NCBI GenBank assembly: GCA_023390985.1
Contig: JAEWBU010000381.1
Span: forward strand, 1 to 9,726
Length of the DNA stretch: 9,726 bases
Direction of reading: 5' to 3'
Source: Pseudomonadota bacterium
Lineage (GTDB): Bacteria; Pseudomonadota; Gammaproteobacteria; Burkholderiales; Burkholderiaceae_C
The position numbers were made by a program, and so were the translations under genes. The notes beneath the pieces are model-generated. The model had not been told where the DNA came from. It did not search any database and was given only the letters and a program-made list of their open reading frames with translations. Below are positions 7,901 through 9,726 of this stretch, piece by piece (positions within the stretch are counted from its first letter, which is position 1; each line of letters starts with the position of its first letter).

Positions 7901-7918
7901 TGCCGGGCTGCCCCGGCA
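7901..7918. repeat. Small inverted repeat between the two divergent promoter candidates
   Basis: TGCCGGG (7901-7907) and CCCGGCA (7912-7918) are perfect inverted 7-mers around CTGC. The repeat lies between the two -24 elements and overlaps the rightward one. It could be an operator for a dimeric regulator that controls both directions. It may also be chance, since the DNA is GC-rich. Confidence 0.35.
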
Positions 7919-7929
7919 TGGGGCTTGCA
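7915..7929 (+). promoter_or_regulatory. Candidate sigma-54 (RpoN) promoter for the NCS1-like gene
   Basis: The plus strand reads GGCATGGGGCTTGCA, with GG and GC exactly 10 bp apart and a perfect TTGCA -12 block. The -24 block has one change (T for C) inside GGCACG and a C for T before the GG. It is the mirror image (12 of 15 positions) of the urease-side promoter. The predicted start site falls at about 7940, on the proposed GTG codon itself, so the message may be leaderless or the true start codon may lie further in. Confidence 0.5.
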
Positions 7930-7939
7930 CAGCCGTCGC

Positions 7940-9726
7940 GTGAGCGACGTGATTCCCATTGTTCCGGCCGACCCGCCCCAGCGCGTGGTGAAGATCCGGC
8001 GCGACTACAACAGCTGGGTGGCGCGCGAGACCATGGAGGACTACGCGCTGCGCTACACGCCGGAGCGCTTCCGCAAGTGGTCGGCCTTCCGCGTGGCCAA
8101 TACCGCGTTCGGCGCGGCCTCGTTCCTGATCCTGGAGGCGGTGGGCGCCACGCTGCTGGTGCAGTACGGATTCGTCAACGCGCTCTGGGCCATCCTGGCC
8201 ACCGGGCTGGTCATCTTCCTGGCCGGCCTGCCGGTCAGCGTGTACGCCGCGCGGCACAGCGTGGACATGGACCTGCTCACGCGCGGCGCGGGCTTCGGCT
8301 ACATCGGCTCCACCATCACCTCGCTGATCTACGCGTCGTTCACCTTCATCTTCTTCGCGCTGGAAGCGGCGGTGATGGCCTACGCGCTCGAGCTGGCGCT
8401 GGGCGTCCCGCCCACCTGGGGCTACCTGATCTGCGCGCTGGCGGTGATCCCGCTGGTGACGCACGGCGTCTCGGCCATCAGCCGGCTGCAGGCGTGGACC
8501 CAGCCGGTCTGGCTGGTGATGCTGGTGGTGCCCTTCATCTACGTGCTCGCGCGCGATCCTGGGGCGTTTTCCGGCGTGGTGCACTACGTCGGGGAGAAAA
8601 GCGGCACCGACGGCTTCGAATTGCACGCTTTCGGTGCGGCGCTCACCGTCGGCGTGGCCCTCATCACCCAGATGGGGGAGCAGGCCGACTACCTGCGGTT
8701 CATGCCGCGCCCCGAGCGCGGCCGCCGCGCCGCCTGGTGGCTGGGCGTGCTGGCGGGCGGGCCGGGCTGGGTGGTGCTGGGCGTGCTCAAGATGCTGGGC
8801 GGCGCGCTGCTCGCCTGGCTGGCGATCAGCCACATGGTGCCGGCCGAACGCGCGGTCGATCCCAACCAGATGTACCTGGCCGCCTACGAGTACGTGTTCC
8901 CGAACTTCGGCTGGGCGGTGGCGGCGACGGCGATCTTCGTGGTGATCTCGCAGCTCAAGATCAACGTCACCAACGCCTACGCCGGATCGCTCGCCTGGTC
9001 CAACTTCTTCTCGCGCCTCACGCACAGCCATCCGGGCCGCGTGGTGTGGGTGGTCTTCAACACGCTGATCGCCTTCATGCTGATGGAGATGAACGTGTTC
9101 CAGGCACTTGGCGACGTGCTGGGGCTCTACTCCAACATCGCCATCGCCTGGATCATGGCGGTGGTGGCGGACCTGGTGGTGAACAAGCCGCTGGGGCTCT
9201 CGCCGCGCGGCATCGAGTTCCGGCGCGCCTACCTGTACGACGTGAATCCGGTCGGCGTGGGCGCGATGGTGCTGGCTTCCAGCCTGTCGATCGCGGCCTG
9301 GCTGGGCGCGTTCGGCGCCCTGGCGCAGGCGTTCTCGGCCCTGATCGCGATGGGCGTCGCCTTCGCCGCCGCGCCGGCCATCGCGTGGGCTACGCGCGGC
9401 CGCTACTACCTGACCCGCAAGCACGAACCGCGGCCGCGCGGCGCGGCGCTGCACCGCTGCGTGATCTGCGAGCAGGAGTACGAGGCGCCCGACATGGCGC
9501 ACTGCCCGGCCTACCAGGGCAGCATCTGCTCGCTGTGCTGCACGCTGGACGCGCGCTGCGGCGATGCCTGCAAGCCCGAGGCGCGCCTGGACTCGCAGTG
9601 GTCGGCCGCGCTGCGCGCCATCCTGCCGCGACGCGTCTGGCCCTACCTGGACACCGGCCTCGGCCACTTCCTGCTGCTGATGACGGTGGTCGTGCCGCTG
9701 CTGGCCGCGGTGTTCGGCCTGCTCTA
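7940..9726 (+). CDS. NCS1 permease-like protein with Cys-rich domain, 3' truncated; possible transporter-linked sensor kinase
   Basis: The frame is open from GTG 7940 to the window edge, so at least 595 residues. After a charged N-terminus (RRDYNSWVARETMEDYALRYTP) there are about eleven or twelve hydrophobic segments up to roughly residue 490. These contain NCS1 (purine/cytosine/allantoin permease) signatures: DMDLLTRGAGFGY (109-121), QMGEQADYLRFMP (244-256) and NAYAGSLAWSN (345-355). Ordinary NCS1 permeases end at about 420-500 residues. Here a cluster of eight cysteines follows (507, 510, 522, 530, 533, 534, 540, 544), then a new membrane segment from about 575. From memory, proteins of this layout in Pseudomonas and Burkholderiales continue into PAS/histidine kinase domains, as CbrA does behind an SSS-type transporter; that part lies outside the window, so kinase function is an inference. 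No Shine-Dalgarno sequence is seen; GTG 7949 or 7985 are alternative starts. It is divergent from ureA across 71 bp. Confidence 0.85.
   Translation, partial: MSDVIPIVPADPPQRVVKIRRDYNSWVARETMEDYALRYTPERFRKWSAFRVANTAFGAASFLILEAVGATLLVQYGFVNALWAILATGLVIFLAGLPVSVYAARHSVDMDLLTRGAGFGYIGSTITSLIYASFTFIFFALEAAVMAYALELALGVPPTWGYLICALAVIPLVTHGVSAISRLQAWTQPVWLVMLVVPFIYVLARDPGAFSGVVHYVGEKSGTDGFELHAFGAALTVGVALITQMGEQADYLRFMPRPERGRRAAWWLGVLAGGPGWVVLGVLKMLGGALLAWLAISHMVPAERAVDPNQMYLAAYEYVFPNFGWAVAATAIFVVISQLKINVTNAYAGSLAWSNFFSRLTHSHPGRVVWVVFNTLIAFMLMEMNVFQALGDVLGLYSNIAIAWIMAVVADLVVNKPLGLSPRGIEFRRAYLYDVNPVGVGAMVLASSLSIAAWLGAFGALAQAFSALIAMGVAFAAAPAIAWATRGRYYLTRKHEPRPRGAALHRCVICEQEYEAPDMAHCPAYQGSICSLCCTLDARCGDACKPEARLDSQWSAALRAILPRRVWPYLDTGLGHFLLLMTVVVPLLAAVFGLL

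Noticed and set aside
7869..7919. N-terminal extension of UreA by 17 residues
   Set aside because: UreA proteins begin at MELTPREKDKL; the extension overlaps the promoter elements and has no family support.
7859..9667. Long minus-strand frame opposite the NCS1-like gene (602 codons)
   Set aside because: The plus strand encodes recognisable NCS1 motifs through the same stretch. The antisense product is an Arg/His/Asp/Gly-rich artefact.

Overview
The window is GC-rich DNA with dense, overlapping genes. Its content suggests a betaproteobacterium of the Burkholderiales, probably Comamonadaceae-like (Ramlibacter or Variovorax type). The reasons are a Bug/TctC-type solute-binding protein, the GC bias, the CCGTCATTCCCGCG-type hairpin repeat and the style of the urease operon. 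The genus is an inference; no rRNA or marker gene is present.

Left part (1-2927). The 3' end of a periplasmic Bug/TctC binding protein is followed on the same strand by a beta-hydroxyacid dehydrogenase that best fits tartronate semialdehyde reductase (glxR). A small coiled-coil protein of unknown function lies convergent to it at 1608-1829. A zinc-independent MDR-family (quinone oxidoreductase-like) reductase runs divergently from 1944. A paired hairpin repeat (2937-3026) separates this reductase from the end of the urease operon.

Centre (3031-7868, minus strand). The urease operon reads ureA - small His-rich membrane protein - ureB - ureC - GNAT acetyltransferase - ureE - ureF - ureG. Genes abut or overlap (TGATG, ATGA and a 38-nt overlap), so it looks like one translationally coupled transcript. 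The catalytic residues of UreC, the UreG P-loop and CPH motif, and the UreE nickel-binding histidines are intact. ureD (ureH) is absent from the window. Two inserted genes are not core urease genes: a 55-aa secreted or membrane-anchored peptide with HEGH and HWH motifs between ureA and ureB, and the GNAT protein between ureC and ureE.

Right part (7869-9726). The 71-bp gap between ureA and the rightward gene holds two outward-facing, mirror-image sigma-54 (-24/-12) promoter-like sequences, matching at 12 of 15 positions. The rightward gene encodes an NCS1 (purine/cytosine permease) fold followed by an eight-cysteine cluster and a further membrane segment. It is still open at the window edge. 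This is not a plain permease, and it is probably the front half of a transporter-linked sensor, perhaps a histidine kinase.

Working model (inference): nitrogen-controlled RpoN promoters drive urease in one direction and a transporter-like purine/ureide sensor in the other. glxR nearby could handle the glyoxylate released with urea during purine or allantoin breakdown.
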